Shown in pieces: positions 49,511-61,455 of a stretch of 64,000 bases of DNA. The notes under the pieces are model-generated. The model saw nothing but the letters and a program-made list of their open reading frames with translations, made no database searches and was not told the DNA's origin. The translations under genes and the position numbers were made by a program. Within the stretch, counting starts at the first letter, position 1. Each line of letters begins with the position of its first letter. Source of the stretch: Mesorhizobium sp. (GTDB taxonomy: Bacteria > Pseudomonadota > Alphaproteobacteria > Rhizobiales > Rhizobiaceae); assembly GCA_004963905.1 (NCBI GenBank), contig SUGL01000011.1, positions 62,001 to 126,000 on the forward strand, written 5' to 3'.

Positions 49511-49642
49511 ATCGTCGCAATCAGCGGTATCCTTTTGAAATTACCACCGAAATTGTCTCTGGAAAAGTGTCGCCGCCATTGGAGTTTCAGCCCGGCTTCC
49601 TATATAAGCGGTGAGTGATTCCCGACAGGATTGTGACCTGAT

Positions 49643-52438
<2,796 letters not shown>

Positions 52439-52489
52439 GCTTTGGCTACGCGCCACCGGCCCTTGGGCCGGTGCGATCATGGCTGGAAA

Positions 52490-52642
52490 TCAGTGGCGAC
52501 GGTAGACGTTGTGGGCAGCGAAACCGTCGAGCCGCTTGGCGTTTGCCTTGACGCGCACTCGCGCCGCTTCCTGATGCAACCCGAAGGCGGTTGCGATCAG
52601 CATCACGATGGTCATTGCAGTGGCAAGCATGTAGATCAGCAT
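52490..52642 (-). CDS. Small single-TM membrane protein (50 aa)
   Basis: The minus-strand frame reads MLIYMLATAMTIVMLIATAF (one TM helix) followed by a short basic cytoplasmic tail (VRVKANAKRLDGFAAHNVYR) to TGA at 52490-52492. GGAGA lies about 7 nt upstream of the ATG at 52642. A clean helix with a positive-inside tail and a ribosome binding site argue for a genuine small protein. It is convergent with gyrA; a CACCGGCCC/GGGCCGGTG hairpin lies between them. Function unknown. Confidence 0.65.
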   Translation of the reverse strand: MLIYMLATAMTIVMLIATAFGLHQEAARVRVKANAKRLDGFAAHNVYRRH

Positions 52643-52836
52643 TTGCGTGTTCTCCTGCGCTCACAACGATAAAGGTGGTGCTTTGGTTTCATCTCCTGAA
52701 GTGGCAACATAGTGAACGCTGCGTGAAGCGTTCGTGATTGTCGCATTCATCCGTCGTTCATGTCCGCGAAATGGTTCACACGATGCCGCAACTAATCGGA
52801 TTTGCCTTCCGCCCGCGTGCCCGCTAGAAGCCTGCC

Positions 52837-53337
52837 ATGACCGAACGCACCGCCCTCTACGCCGGCTCCTTCGACCCGCTGACCAACGGCCATCTCGACG
52901 TCCTGAAGGCCTCGCTCGCCGTGGCCGACACCGTCTACGCGGCGATCGGCATCCATCCGGGCAAGACGCCGCTGTTTTCCTTCGAGGAACGCGTGAAGCT
53001 GATCGCGGCCGCGACCAAGGCGGAGTTCGGCCGCGACAGCGCCCGTATCAAGGTCGTTGCCTTCGACGGTCTGGTCATCGACGCCGCCAGGAAGCATGGC
53101 GCCTCGATCATCATCCGCGGCCTGCGCGACGGCACCGATCTCGACTACGAGATGCAGATGGCCGGCATGAACGAAACCATGGCGCCGGAGCTGCAGACCG
53201 TTTTCCTGCCGGCCAGCCCGTCGGTGCGCACCATTACCGCCACACTTGTCCGCCAGATTGCGTCGATGGGCGGCGACATCCGCCCATTCGTGCCGGCTGC
53301 CGTTGCAGGCGCGCTCACTGCCAAATTCGCGAAATAG
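52837..53337 (+). CDS. coaD: Phosphopantetheine adenylyltransferase
   Basis: A 166-residue enzyme of coenzyme A synthesis. The nucleotidyltransferase motif is [16 protein letters not shown] (T/HxGH type), and the second motif is [17 protein letters not shown] (ISSTxxR position replaced, conserved C-terminal part). Length is standard. The gyrA-coaD-cyclophilin order is typical of Rhizobiales. Confidence 0.95.
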   Translation: MTERTALYAGSFDPLTNGHLDVLKASLAVADTVYAAIGIHPGKTPLFSFEERVKLIAAATKAEFGRDSARIKVVAFDGLVIDAARKHGASIIIRGLRDGTDLDYEMQMAGMNETMAPELQTVFLPASPSVRTITATLVRQIASMGGDIRPFVPAAVAGALTAKFAK

Positions 53338-53384
53338 TGCATGTCGCCCAAAAGTGGATCCCGGTTTTGGGGTAACGACATGCA
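53338..53384. repeat. Short family A palindrome
   Basis: TGCATGTCG ... CGACATGCA with an inner CCCAAAA/TTTTGGGG stem, only the hairpin half of the family A element. It abuts the coaD stop and precedes the first cyclophilin gene. Confidence 0.8.
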
Positions 53385-53414
53385 CCCAAACAAAAGACTT
53401 TCGGAGAAGAGTTC

Positions 53415-54005
53415 ATGCAGCTGAAAAAGCTCGCTTCGTTCCTTGTCGTGCTTGCCGGTCTTTTGGCGGCGCCCCTGCCTGCCTTCGCCGCCGACAAGGA
53501 AAACACCATGGTCGTCACGCTGAAGGACGGCGACGTGACCATCGCGCTGCGTCCCGATCTCGCGCCCAAACATGTCGCGCAGATCAAGAAGCTGGTGCGT
53601 GACGGCGCCTACGACAACGTCGCGTTCCACCGCGTCATCGACGGCTTCATGGCGCAGACCGGCGACGTCAAGTTCGGCAACATGAAGAAGGGTTTCAACC
53701 CCGAAGCCGTCGGCACCGGCGGCTCCGACCTTCCCGACCTGCCTGCCGAGTTCTCGCAGACCGAGAAGTTCACCCGCGGCGTGGTCGGCATGGCCCGCTC
53801 GCAGGACCCGAATTCGGCCAATTCCCAGTTCTTCATCATGTTCGCGCCGGCGCCGAACCTCGACGGTCAGTACACCATCGTCGGCAAGGTCGAGAGCGGC
53901 ATGGAACTGGTGGACAAGATCAAGAAGGGCGACGAGGCCGACAACGGCACGGTCACCGACCCCGATCGCATGATCAAGGTTCGCATCGCCGCCGACAACA
54001 AGTAA
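53415..54005 (+). CDS. Exported cyclophilin-type peptidyl-prolyl isomerase
   Basis: A 196-residue PPIase with a signal peptide (LASFLVVLAGLLAAPLPAFA), hence periplasmic. The cyclophilin core is complete: YDNVAFHRVIDGFMAQTGD, GVVGMARSQDPNSANSQFFI and the KVESGMELVDKI strand. GGAGAA precedes the ATG. A cytosolic paralogue follows after 29 bp. Confidence 0.92.
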   Translation: MQLKKLASFLVVLAGLLAAPLPAFAADKENTMVVTLKDGDVTIALRPDLAPKHVAQIKKLVRDGAYDNVAFHRVIDGFMAQTGDVKFGNMKKGFNPEAVGTGGSDLPDLPAEFSQTEKFTRGVVGMARSQDPNSANSQFFIMFAPAPNLDGQYTIVGKVESGMELVDKIKKGDEADNGTVTDPDRMIKVRIAADNK

Positions 54006-54034
54006 CCAACTCAATTTTCAAAGGATTTTCTGAC

Positions 54035-54547
54035 ATGGCTGAGATCAAGGACCGCGAGAATGCGCTCATCATGGAAACGACCAAGGGCCAGGTCGTCATC
54101 GAGATGTATCCGGACCTTGCGCCCGGCCACGTCGCCCGCATCAAGGAGCTGTCGCGTGAAGGCGCCTATGACGGGGTGGTCTTTCACCGCGTCATCGACG
54201 GCTTCATGGCGCAGACCGGCGACGTCAAGTTCGGCAATTCGAGCAAACCCTCTTTCGCGCCGTCCCGCGCCGGCATGGGCGGCTCCGACAAGCCGGACCT
54301 CAAGGCCGAATTCTCCAACGCCAACCACGGCCGCGGCACCTGCTCGATGGCTCGCGCGCAGAACCCGAACTCGGCCAATTCGCAGTTCTTCATCTGCTTC
54401 GACGACGCTTCCTTCCTCAACCGCCAGTACACGGTCTGGGGCCAGGTCATCGAAGGCATGGAGAATGTCGACAAGATCAAGCGCGGCGAGCCGGTGCAGG
54501 ATCCCGACAAGATCGTGTCGCTGAAGGTCGCAGCGGACGTCAAGTAA
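54035..54547 (+). CDS. Cytosolic cyclophilin-type peptidyl-prolyl isomerase
   Basis: A 170-residue PPIase without signal peptide. FHRVIDGFMAQTGD and ARAQNPNSANSQFFICFDD are the active-site segments. It is closely similar to the exported neighbour, suggesting a tandem duplication followed by targeting divergence. The queA-side neighbour (YdcZ-like) starts 13 bp after it. Confidence 0.93.
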   Translation: MAEIKDRENALIMETTKGQVVIEMYPDLAPGHVARIKELSREGAYDGVVFHRVIDGFMAQTGDVKFGNSSKPSFAPSRAGMGGSDKPDLKAEFSNANHGRGTCSMARAQNPNSANSQFFICFDDASFLNRQYTVWGQVIEGMENVDKIKRGEPVQDPDKIVSLKVAADVK

Positions 54548-54560
54548 AGGCATATCGATA

Positions 54561-55007
54561 ATGGGCGCTGTCTGGTCCCTGCTTGGCATCCTGTCCGGTG
54601 CCTTCATCGCCATTCAGGCGCCGATCAACTCGCAATTGGCGCGCGGCCTCGGCCTGCCGGTCGCGGCCGCCGCCTTTTCCTTCCTGTCGGGTGCTGTGGT
54701 GCTCGGCATCATCGCGGCCGCCGTGGTCAAGCTGCAGGGCGTCTCGCTTGACTGGAAGGCGCCGGCGCCGTGGTTGTTCGTGGCCGGCGGCGTGCTTGGC
54801 GGCTTCTACGTCACGCTCTCCACCATCCTGACTCCGCGCATCGGCGCGGCCGCGCTGATGGCCTTCCTGGTCGCCGGCCAGCTGATTGCCGGCATGCTCG
54901 TCGATCGCGTCGGCTTCCTCGGCGTCGCGGTGCGCGAGATCTCGCTTGGCCGCGTCGCCGGGGCCGTGCTGCTGCTGGCCGGAGCGTTGCTCATCCGGCT
55001 GTTCTGA
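54561..55007 (+). CDS. DUF606/YdcZ family DMT-type membrane protein
   Basis: A 148-residue protein with about five TM helices, a half-sized drug/metabolite-transporter fold: [20 protein letters not shown] and [20 protein letters not shown] are typical. Transported compound unknown. Its TGA (55005-55007) overlaps the queA ATG by one base. Confidence 0.85.
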   Translation: MGAVWSLLGILSGAFIAIQAPINSQLARGLGLPVAAAAFSFLSGAVVLGIIAAAVVKLQGVSLDWKAPAPWLFVAGGVLGGFYVTLSTILTPRIGAAALMAFLVAGQLIAGMLVDRVGFLGVAVREISLGRVAGAVLLLAGALLIRLF

Positions 55008-56095
55008 TGCGTGTCGACCTGTTCGACTTCGACCTGCCGGAGGACCGCATCGCGCTGCGTCCGGCGGAGCCGCGCGACAGCTCCAAGATGTTGGTCGTCA
55101 GGCCCGACGAAGGCTTGGAAGATCGGATCGTGCGCGATCTGCCGGCGTTGCTCCGCAGGGGCGACGTGCTGGTGTTCAACGACACCAAGGTCATCCCGGC
55201 GCAGCTCAAAGGCATCCGCAAGCGCGGCGAGGCGATGGCGCAGGTCGAGGCGACGCTGCATATGCGTGTGGCGCCGGACCGCTGGCAGGCGTTCATGCGG
55301 CCGGGCAAGCGTATCGCTGCCGGCGACCGCATCCATTTCGGCCATGACCAGAATTCCTGCTTCCTCGGCCAGCTCGACGCGACGGTGATCGAGAAGGGCG
55401 AGGCGGGCGAGGCGCTGCTCGGCTTCGATCTTTCCGGCCCGTTCCTCGATGAGGCGATGCACGCCGTCGGCCACATTCCGCTGCCGCCCTACATCGCCTC
55501 GAAACGCGACGACGACGAGCGCGACCGCAGCGACTATCAGACCATCTATGCCAGGGAAGAGGGCGCCGTCGCCGCGCCCACCGCGGGACTGCATTTCACG
55601 CCGGAGCTGTTTGCCGCGCTCGATGCCAAGGGCTTCGAGCGCCGCTTCGTCACACTGCATGTCGGCGCCGGCACCTTCCTGCCGGTGAAAGCCGACGACA
55701 CCGCCGATCACAGGATGCATGCCGAAACCGGCTTGGTAAGCGCCGACACGGCGGATGCGCTCAATGCGGCAAGGGCGCGGGGAGGGCGGATCGTCGCCGT
55801 CGGCACGACGTCGCTACGCCTCCTCGAAAGCGCCGCGCGCGAAGATGGCAGGATCGAGCCCTGGTCGGGGCCGACCGATATCTTCATCACCCCAGGCTAC
55901 CGCTTCCGGACGGCCGACATGCTGATGACCAATTTCCATTTGCCGCGCTCGACGCTGTTCATGCTGGTCTCGGCCTTCAGCGGGCTGGAGACGATGCGTT
56001 CGGCCTATGCGCATGCCATCGAGAGCCGCTACAGGTTCTATTCCTACGGCGACTCCAGCCTGCTTTTCCGAGCGGAGACACGCGATGGACAGTGA
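55007..56095 (+). CDS. queA: S-adenosylmethionine:tRNA ribosyltransferase-isomerase
   Basis: A 362-residue enzyme that converts preQ1-tRNA to epoxyqueuosine-tRNA. The family segments [41 protein letters not shown] and [17 protein letters not shown] are all present. The start at 55007 gives the conserved [16 protein letters not shown]. It is followed by a small gene and tgt, so the two queuosine enzymes are co-transcribed. Confidence 0.96.
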   Translation: MRVDLFDFDLPEDRIALRPAEPRDSSKMLVVRPDEGLEDRIVRDLPALLRRGDVLVFNDTKVIPAQLKGIRKRGEAMAQVEATLHMRVAPDRWQAFMRPGKRIAAGDRIHFGHDQNSCFLGQLDATVIEKGEAGEALLGFDLSGPFLDEAMHAVGHIPLPPYIASKRDDDERDRSDYQTIYAREEGAVAAPTAGLHFTPELFAALDAKGFERRFVTLHVGAGTFLPVKADDTADHRMHAETGLVSADTADALNAARARGGRIVAVGTTSLRLLESAAREDGRIEPWSGPTDIFITPGYRFRTADMLMTNFHLPRSTLFMLVSAFSGLETMRSAYAHAIESRYRFYSYGDSSLLFRAETRDGQ

Positions 56096-56354
56096 TCTCG
56101 AGACAATGGGGCGCGACGCGCTGGTCGCGGAGATCAAGAAGCTGCGTGCCGGCATCCGCGCGCATCGCGATGCGACCGGCCATGATCTGTGCTGGCATCA
56201 CCCCGACCTCTGGAACCTTTTGCCGGAGAAGACCGAGCCGGCGATCGCCGTGCCGCCCTGGCCGAAATTCATGCGCGGGTGCATCCGCTACCGGCAGTCG
56301 CTCGACGAGCAGGCACCCGGCGCGCCCGTACACGACAAGGAATTCGATGGCTGA
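56085..56354 (+). CDS. Small protein of unknown function in the queA-tgt operon
   Basis: An 89-residue soluble protein with an N-terminal helix ([20 protein letters not shown]) and a Trp/His-rich stretch ([14 protein letters not shown]). It overlaps queA by 11 bp and tgt by 8 bp, so it is tightly coupled to both. No known family. Composition and overlap suggest a real gene. Confidence 0.75.
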   Translation: MDSDLETMGRDALVAEIKKLRAGIRAHRDATGHDLCWHHPDLWNLLPEKTEPAIAVPPWPKFMRGCIRYRQSLDEQAPGAPVHDKEFDG

Positions 56355-57477
56355 GACTTTTTCGTTCAAGCTCACCGCCACCGACGGCAAGGCGCGGCGC
56401 GGCGCAATCCGCATGCCGCGCGGCGAGATCCGCACGCCGGCCTTCATGCCGGTCGGCACCGGCGGCACCGTCAAGGCCATGTATATGGACCAGGTGCGCG
56501 GCGTCGGCGCCGACATCATCCTCGGCAACACCTATCATCTGATGCTCAGGCCCGGCGCCGAACGCGTGGCGAAGCTCGGCGGCCTGCATGAGTTCGCGCG
56601 CTGGCCCCATCCGATCCTGACCGACAGCGGCGGCTTCCAGGTCATGTCGCTATCGAAGCTGAGGAAACTCAGCGAAAAGGGCGTCACCTTCCGCTCGCAT
56701 ATCGACGGCGCCCCCTACGAGATGTCGCCGGAGCGGTCGATCGAAATCCAGGGGCTGCTCGATTCCGACATCCAGATGCAGCTCGACGAATGCACCGCGC
56801 TTCCGGCCAAGCCGACGGAGATCGAGCGCGCCATGGAGCTGTCGCTGCGCTGGGCCGAGCGCTGCAAGACCGCGTTCGGCGACCAGCCGGGCAAGGCCAT
56901 GTTCGGCATCGTGCAGGGCGGCGACAGCGCGGTGATGCGCGTGCGCTCGGCGCAGGCGTTGAAGGCGATGAACCTCAAGGGCTATGCCGTCGGCGGGCTG
57001 GCGGTCGGCGAGCCGCAGGCGGTGATGCTGGAAATGCTGGACATCACCTGCCCGGAACTGCCGGCCGACAGGCCGCGCTACCTGATGGGCGTCGGCACGC
57101 CCGAGGACATCCTGAAATCGGTGGCACGGGGCATCGACATGTTCGACTGCGTGATGCCGACGCGCGCCGGCCGCCATGGGCTAGCCTACACGCGTCGCGG
57201 CAAGATCAACCTGCGCAACGCCCGTCATGCCGACGATCCACGTCCGCTGGACGGGGAAAGCGACTGCCCGGCCGCTCGCGACTACTCGCGCGCCTATCTG
57301 CATCACCTCGTGCGTTCGCAGGAGTCTCTGGGGGCGATGCTGCTCACCTGGAACAACCTGTCCTACTATCAGAAGCTGATGCAGGACATCCGCGCGGCGA
57401 TCGAGGCGCAGGCATTCGAAGCCCGCGCGGCCGAGATTTCGGAAGGCTGGGCGAGGGGCGATATTCCCGCCCTCTAA
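56347..57477 (+). CDS. tgt: tRNA-guanine transglycosylase
   Basis: A 376-residue enzyme exchanging guanine for preQ1 at tRNA position 34. The substrate and catalytic segments are intact ([42 protein letters not shown]). The zinc site is degenerate: the usual C-x-C-x2-C reads SDCPAAR before YSRAYLHHL, so only one of three cysteines plus the histidine remain. ATG 56347 gives the standard N-terminus. Confidence 0.95.
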   Translation: MAETFSFKLTATDGKARRGAIRMPRGEIRTPAFMPVGTGGTVKAMYMDQVRGVGADIILGNTYHLMLRPGAERVAKLGGLHEFARWPHPILTDSGGFQVMSLSKLRKLSEKGVTFRSHIDGAPYEMSPERSIEIQGLLDSDIQMQLDECTALPAKPTEIERAMELSLRWAERCKTAFGDQPGKAMFGIVQGGDSAVMRVRSAQALKAMNLKGYAVGGLAVGEPQAVMLEMLDITCPELPADRPRYLMGVGTPEDILKSVARGIDMFDCVMPTRAGRHGLAYTRRGKINLRNARHADDPRPLDGESDCPAARDYSRAYLHHLVRSQESLGAMLLTWNNLSYYQKLMQDIRAAIEAQAFEARAAEISEGWARGDIPAL

Positions 57478-57581
57478 TGCATGTCTTCCGAAAGTGGGAA
57501 CCGGTTTCGGGATAAAGACATGCGTAAAATCAAGAACCTAAAGCGCAGGGAGCGTATCTGAAAGATCGCGACGCGCTTTAG
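57478..57581 (+). repeat. Dispersed palindromic repeat, family A, copy 2
   Basis: It begins at the tgt stop codon with GCATGTCTTCCGAAAG...CTTTCGGG-type hairpin, the TAAAATCAAG linker and the CTAAAGCGC...GCGCTTTAG palindrome. It is nearly identical to the inverted copy at 58904-59010. Confidence 0.88.
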
Positions 57582-57647
57582 CCGCTCCGTTCCCGCAATT
57601 GACGGGCGGCCGCTCCCGGGAGCAGACTTGGTGCCTTGGGGATCAGC

Positions 57648-58373
57648 ATGAGTGTAACCTACGACTTTGCCGGCAAGACGGCTATCGTGACCGGCGGCTC
57701 ACGGGGCATTGGCAGGGGTGTGGCGACGCTGTTGGCCCGGTCGGGTGCGGACGTCTGGGTATGGGACGCCGACCCCGCGCCTGCCGACGGAATCCGCAGC
57801 CAGACCGTCGACGTCACCAAGGCGCAAGACATAAGCGGAGCCCTTAGCGAGATCGTCGCCAGGACGGGGCGGGTCGACATTCTCGTCAACAATGCGGGCT
57901 ATCTTGGTCCCTACCTTGGCTTCGAGGCTTTCGATCCGGCCGAGTGGCAGCGCATCGTTGGTGTGAATGTCATCGGCACGTTCGAGGTCACGCATCAGGT
58001 GCTGCCGGTCATGCGCAAGGCCGGCAGCGGCCGCATCGTCAATATGGGGTCGCTCGCCGGCAAGGAGGGATTGCCGAACCTTGCGGTCTATTCGGCGGCG
58101 AGCGCGGGCATCATTGCCTTCACCAAGGCCTTATCGCGTGAGGTCTGCGACACCGACATCCGCGTCAACTGCGTCGCGCCGGGTCCGATCGACACCGATC
58201 TTATCCGGCGTCTCGGAAACGAGGTCGTCAGCGACATGGTCGGCGCCAGCCCGCTGAAGCGGCTCGGAGCGGTGGAGGAGGTCGCGGCGCTGGTGCTCTG
58301 GCTCTGTTCCGATGCCTCGAGCTTCAACACCGGCGCGGTGTTTGACATGTCTGGCGGCAGGGCGCGGTATTGA
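57648..58373 (+). CDS. Short-chain dehydrogenase/reductase lacking the catalytic lysine
   Basis: A 241-residue SDR of the 3-oxoacyl-ACP-reductase type. Cofactor motif TGGSRGIGRG at residues 15-24, NNAGYLGPY at 81, catalytic Ser135 (VNMGSLAG) and Tyr148 (AVYSAASAG). The YxxxK motif reads YSAAS, so the lysine at 152 is Ser. ATG 57648 follows GGGGA; TTG 57636 is less likely. Activity is doubtful unless another lysine substitutes. The gene lies between two inverted family A repeats. Confidence 0.85.
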   Translation: MSVTYDFAGKTAIVTGGSRGIGRGVATLLARSGADVWVWDADPAPADGIRSQTVDVTKAQDISGALSEIVARTGRVDILVNNAGYLGPYLGFEAFDPAEWQRIVGVNVIGTFEVTHQVLPVMRKAGSGRIVNMGSLAGKEGLPNLAVYSAASAGIIAFTKALSREVCDTDIRVNCVAPGPIDTDLIRRLGNEVVSDMVGASPLKRLGAVEEVAALVLWLCSDASSFNTGAVFDMSGGRARY

Positions 58374-58382
58374 TCGACCGCG

Positions 58383-58802
58383 TCAGGTGCTGACCGAAGT
58401 CGAGGCGCGCAGGCTGCAGCCGGTGATCTTGAAGCTGCCGTCCGGCTGCTGTTCCAGCGTGTAGACTGCTTCGTAGTCCTTGCCGTCGGGGCCGACGATC
58501 AGCACCTGCTGGATGATCGAACTCGGTCCGGTCTGCTCGACCTTGCCGAAGGAATAGCTCTGCGGCCTGCGCACCGGCGCATAGCCGTTGGTCACCATGT
58601 TCATGAAGGTGTCGATGGTCGGAAAGATGCGCTTCACGTTGGGCGCCGCGAAGCTGTAGGCGGTTGCGCCGTCATCGGCGAGGAAAGCCTTGAGCTGGCT
58701 GTCGATGACCGTTTGCGCCGCCTTGATCTCGGCATCGCCGGCGAAGGCCATGGAAGTCACAAGCATCGGAACGAGAGCGAGTGCGAACAAAGCGCGGCGC
58801 AT
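58383..58802 (-). CDS. DUF4864 exported protein
   Basis: A 139-residue protein with a signal peptide (RRALFALALVPMLVTSMAFA) and the DUF4864 domain: VIDSQLKAFLADDGATAYSF, APNVKRIFPTIDTFMNMV, and EAVYTLEQQPDGSFKITGC. ATG 58802 follows GGGAGGCAGGCC. An NTF2/SnoaL-like fold is likely. Function unknown. Convergent with the SDR gene with a 9-bp gap. Confidence 0.82.
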   Translation of the reverse strand: MRRALFALALVPMLVTSMAFAGDAEIKAAQTVIDSQLKAFLADDGATAYSFAAPNVKRIFPTIDTFMNMVTNGYAPVRRPQSYSFGKVEQTGPSSIIQQVLIVGPDGKDYEAVYTLEQQPDGSFKITGCSLRASTSVST

Positions 58803-58903
58803 GGCCTGCCTCCCGGAATTCACTTGCAAAGCGCAGTCTAACATACGCTGGGCGGCCTGCCGCGGTTTCATCGTGTTCGGAATATTCTTACCCGCGCCGC
58901 CGT

Positions 58904-59010
58904 CTAAAGCGCGTCGCGATCTTTCAGATTCGCTCCCTGCGCTTTAGACTCTTGATTTTACGCATGTCTTTATCCCGAAACCGGTTCCCACTTTCGGGAG
59001 ACATGCATTA
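58904..59010 (-). repeat. Dispersed palindromic repeat, family A, copy 3 (inverted)
   Basis: Reverse complement of the 57478-57581 element with very few differences. The 387-bp gap 58803-59189 that contains it shows no other clear feature apart from a short open frame near 59038-59121 without a ribosome binding site. Confidence 0.88.
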
Positions 59011-59189
59011 AGCCGGCGCATCTCATTCAAAGGCATGCTGGCGCTGGTCAATGGCGGCTGCCGATCGGGCATGGCCATCGCCGGATTGCGGCAAGCGGTC
59101 GCCGAGACCTGCGCCGCCTGATGCTTGAAAGCAGGGCGGCAGTCTGCCACAAGGGCCGCTTATTCGCGTAGAAGCTCACAGGATCGGCA

Positions 59190-59426
59190 ATGAAGGCATT
59201 TTTCGTGCAGATAAAGTGCGATCTGGGCAAGGCCTACGAGGTCGCCAGCGCGCTCGCCGACGCCGAGATCGCCTCCGAAATTTATTCGACCGCCGGCAAT
59301 TACGACCTGCTCGCCAAGTTCTATGTCGACGATCAAGAGGATATCGGCCACTTCGTCAATGAACGGGTGCAGATCCTGCCTGGAATCAAAGACACCTTCA
59401 CCATCGTTACCTTCCGGGCATTCTGA
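59190..59426 (+). CDS. Lrp/AsnC-type ligand-binding (RAM) domain protein
   Basis: A 78-residue stand-alone RAM domain: AFFVQIKCDLGKAYEVASAL and the small-molecule site region STAGNYDLLAKFYVD, ending in ILPGIKDTFTIVTFRAF. It lacks the DNA-binding half of Lrp. Such proteins bind amino acids and may modulate full-length Lrp family members. It is monocistronic, about 165 bp before the ATP-grasp operon. Confidence 0.88.
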   Translation: MKAFFVQIKCDLGKAYEVASALADAEIASEIYSTAGNYDLLAKFYVDDQEDIGHFVNERVQILPGIKDTFTIVTFRAF

Positions 59427-59592
59427 CTCGCCTTTTATGCCCGGTCACCGGGCAGGGTCTGACCCAGCATTGCTCCCGCTGCCCTAATCTTAGGCAATTT
59501 GCATGGAGCGGCCGCCGCCGCCTCTCAAATCACCGATTGCGCTTGATTTTCTCCGGCGAGGCCAGTGAAATGGCTTCAGAGGGAGTACGCGA

Positions 59593-61005
59593 TTGGCAGC
59601 GTTCGACGAAATGCTTCCGGAAGCCTCCGGATTGAGAAGACCATATCAGGCTTACGATCGCTGGCTGAAAGAACAGGATCCGGCCAGGCTTACCGAGAAA
59701 ATGCAGGACGCCGAGCGCGTCTTCCGCAAGACCGGCATCACCTTTGCCGTCTATGGCGAGCAGGAAGCCTCCGAGCGGCTGATCCCTTTCGATATCGTCC
59801 CGCGCATCATCTCCGGCCAGGAATGGCGCCGGCTGACGCAGGGCATAGAGCAGCGCGTGCAGGCGCTGAACGCTTTTCTCGACGACATCTATCACCGCCA
59901 GGAAATCCTGCGCGCCGGGCGCATTCCCAAGGAGCTGGTGGCGAAGAACGAAGCGTTCCTGCCAGAGATGATCGGGGTGAGGCCGCCAGCCGGTGTCTAC
60001 ACCCACATCATCGGCGTCGACATCGTCCGCATCAGCGAGAACGAATTCTACGTGCTCGAAGACAATGCCCGCACGCCGTCGGGCGTCTCCTACATGCTGG
60101 AGAACCGCGAGACGATGATGCAGCTCTTCCCCGAGCTGTTCCAGCAGGTCAAAGTGCGGCCGGTCGAGAACTATCCGCAGCTGCTGCGCCAGTCGCTGGC
60201 AGCGGTAAGGCCGCAGAGCGCCAAGGGCGCGCCGACCATCGCGGTGCTGACGCCGGGCAGCTACAACTCAGCCTATTTCGAGCATGCTTTCCTCGCCGAC
60301 CAGATGGGCGTGCAACTTGTCGAAGGACAGGACCTGCGCGTGGTCGACGGCCATGTCACGATGCGCACCACCGAAGGCTACAAGCAGATCGACGTGCTTT
60401 ACCGGCGCGTCGACGACGCCTTCCTCGATCCGCTGACCTTCCGGCCGGACTCCGCCCTTGGCGTGCCGGGCATCATGGACGTCTATCGAGCCGGCAACAT
60501 CACGATTGCGAATGCGCCGGGAACCGGTATCGCCGACGACAAGGCGATCTATTCCTATATGCCCGAGATCGTCGAGTTCTACACCGGCCGCAAGGCGATC
60601 CTTGGCAACATCCCGACCTGGCGCTGCTCGGAGCCGGACAGCCTGAAATATGTGCTGGAGCACATTGGCGAGCTCGTGATCAAGGAAGTGCACGGCTCCG
60701 GCGGCTACGGCATGCTGGTCGGTCCAGCGGCGACCAAGAAGGAATGTGAGGCGTTCGCCAAGAAGCTGCAGGCCAAGCCCGGCAATTACATCGCCCAGCC
60801 GACGCTGGCGCTGTCGACCTGCCCGATCCTCACCGAGAAGGGCCTGTCGCCGCGGCATGTCGATCTCAGGCCTTATGTGCTCGTCTCGGACCGCATCCAA
60901 CTCGTGCCTGGCGGACTGACCAGGGTAGCGCTCAAGGAGGGGTCGCTGGTTGTGAACTCGTCGCAAGGTGGCGGGACGAAGGATACGTGGGTGCTGGATG
61001 ATTAA
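59593..61005 (+). CDS. Circularly permuted ATP-grasp protein (DUF404/DUF407 family) of the Anbu operon
   Basis: A 470-residue predicted peptide- or amide-bond-forming ATPase. Family segments: GITFAVYGEQEASERLIPFD, RQEILRAGRIP, YVLEDNARTPSGVSYML, VIKEVHGSGGYGMLVGP and ALSTCPIL. The start is TTG 59593 with GGGAG 7 nt upstream (MAAFDEMLPEASG); ATG 59611 would lose six residues. First gene of the cluster ATP-grasp, alpha-E, transglutaminase, Anbu protease. This set is widespread and has been proposed to make and process a peptide-type product; the substrate is unknown. Confidence 0.9.
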   Translation: MAAFDEMLPEASGLRRPYQAYDRWLKEQDPARLTEKMQDAERVFRKTGITFAVYGEQEASERLIPFDIVPRIISGQEWRRLTQGIEQRVQALNAFLDDIYHRQEILRAGRIPKELVAKNEAFLPEMIGVRPPAGVYTHIIGVDIVRISENEFYVLEDNARTPSGVSYMLENRETMMQLFPELFQQVKVRPVENYPQLLRQSLAAVRPQSAKGAPTIAVLTPGSYNSAYFEHAFLADQMGVQLVEGQDLRVVDGHVTMRTTEGYKQIDVLYRRVDDAFLDPLTFRPDSALGVPGIMDVYRAGNITIANAPGTGIADDKAIYSYMPEIVEFYTGRKAILGNIPTWRCSEPDSLKYVLEHIGELVIKEVHGSGGYGMLVGPAATKKECEAFAKKLQAKPGNYIAQPTLALSTCPILTEKGLSPRHVDLRPYVLVSDRIQLVPGGLTRVALKEGSLVVNSSQGGGTKDTWVLDD

Positions 61006-61008
61006 GAT

Positions 61009-61032
61009 GAGCGAGTAGCGAATAGCGAGTAG
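61009..61032 (+). repeat. Left heptamer tract of the inserted cassette
   Basis: GAGCGAG-TAGCGAA-TAGCGAG-TAG, units of 7 bp starting 4 bp after the ATP-grasp stop codon. The inverted counterpart is at 61424-61455. Confidence 0.85.
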
Positions 61033-61410
61033 GGAAAGAGGGGAATACGACGGCAATCTTACCGAGACCTGATCGTTTGGAAGGCAGCCTTGAAGTTGGC
61101 GGCAAATTGCTACTCGGCCACGAAAGCTTTTCCGAACAGCGAAGCTTACGGGATGACCTCTCAGATACGACGCTCGGCGGCTTCCATCGCAGCGAATGTT
61201 GCAGAGGGTCACGGAAGAGAAAGTACAGGAGCCTTTATTCAATTTCTTCGCACGGCGTAGGGCTCTCTGAAAGAGTTGGAGACTCATCTCATATTAAGTG
61301 GAGAGGTAGGATTGATGGTCGAAGCGGAGGTCACCAGCTTGCTTGGCCAAACTGATGAAATCGGGAAAATGCTGCGTTCGATGATCAGGAGCCTGCAACA
61401 AAAGTCATGA
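61033..61410 (+). pseudogene. Broken four-helix-bundle protein gene (S23/bIVP, Avd-like)
   Basis: One frame encodes SYRDLIVWKAALKLA, then YGMTSQIRRSAASIAANVAE, GHGRESTGAFIQFLRTA and, after an in-frame TAG at 61258-61260, GSLKELETHLILSGEVGLM to the TGA at 61410. Four-helix-bundle (23S rRNA intervening-sequence) proteins carry Gln where the amber codon stands (RTAQGSLKELETHL), so a single CAG to TAG change explains it. No ATG or GTG start precedes the conserved SYRDL; only an AGAGGGGA site next to ATA is seen. The gene is therefore probably dead unless the amber codon is read through. It lies between inverted heptamer tracts inside the Anbu operon. Confidence 0.85.
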
Positions 61411-61423
61411 AGTCCTTTTTCCG

Positions 61424-61455
61424 CTACTCGCTACTCGCTATTCGCTATTCGCTCG
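61424..61455 (-). repeat. Right heptamer tract of the inserted cassette (inverted)
   Basis: CTACTCG-CTACTCG-CTATTCG-CTATTCG-CTCG, which on the minus strand reads CGAATAG and CGAGTAG units, the inverse of the left tract. It lies 18 bp before the alpha-E start codon and just upstream of its GGAG. Confidence 0.85.

Noticed and set aside
59038..59121. Possible 27-codon frame starting MLALVNGGCRSGMAIAG
   Set aside because: No ribosome binding site, no hydrophobic or domain pattern, and adjacent to a repeat; too short to support.
61077..61355. Plus-strand frame of 92 codons inside the heptamer-bounded cassette
   Set aside because: It is in a different frame from the recognisable four-helix-bundle sequence and gives a Ser/Arg-rich meaningless product.
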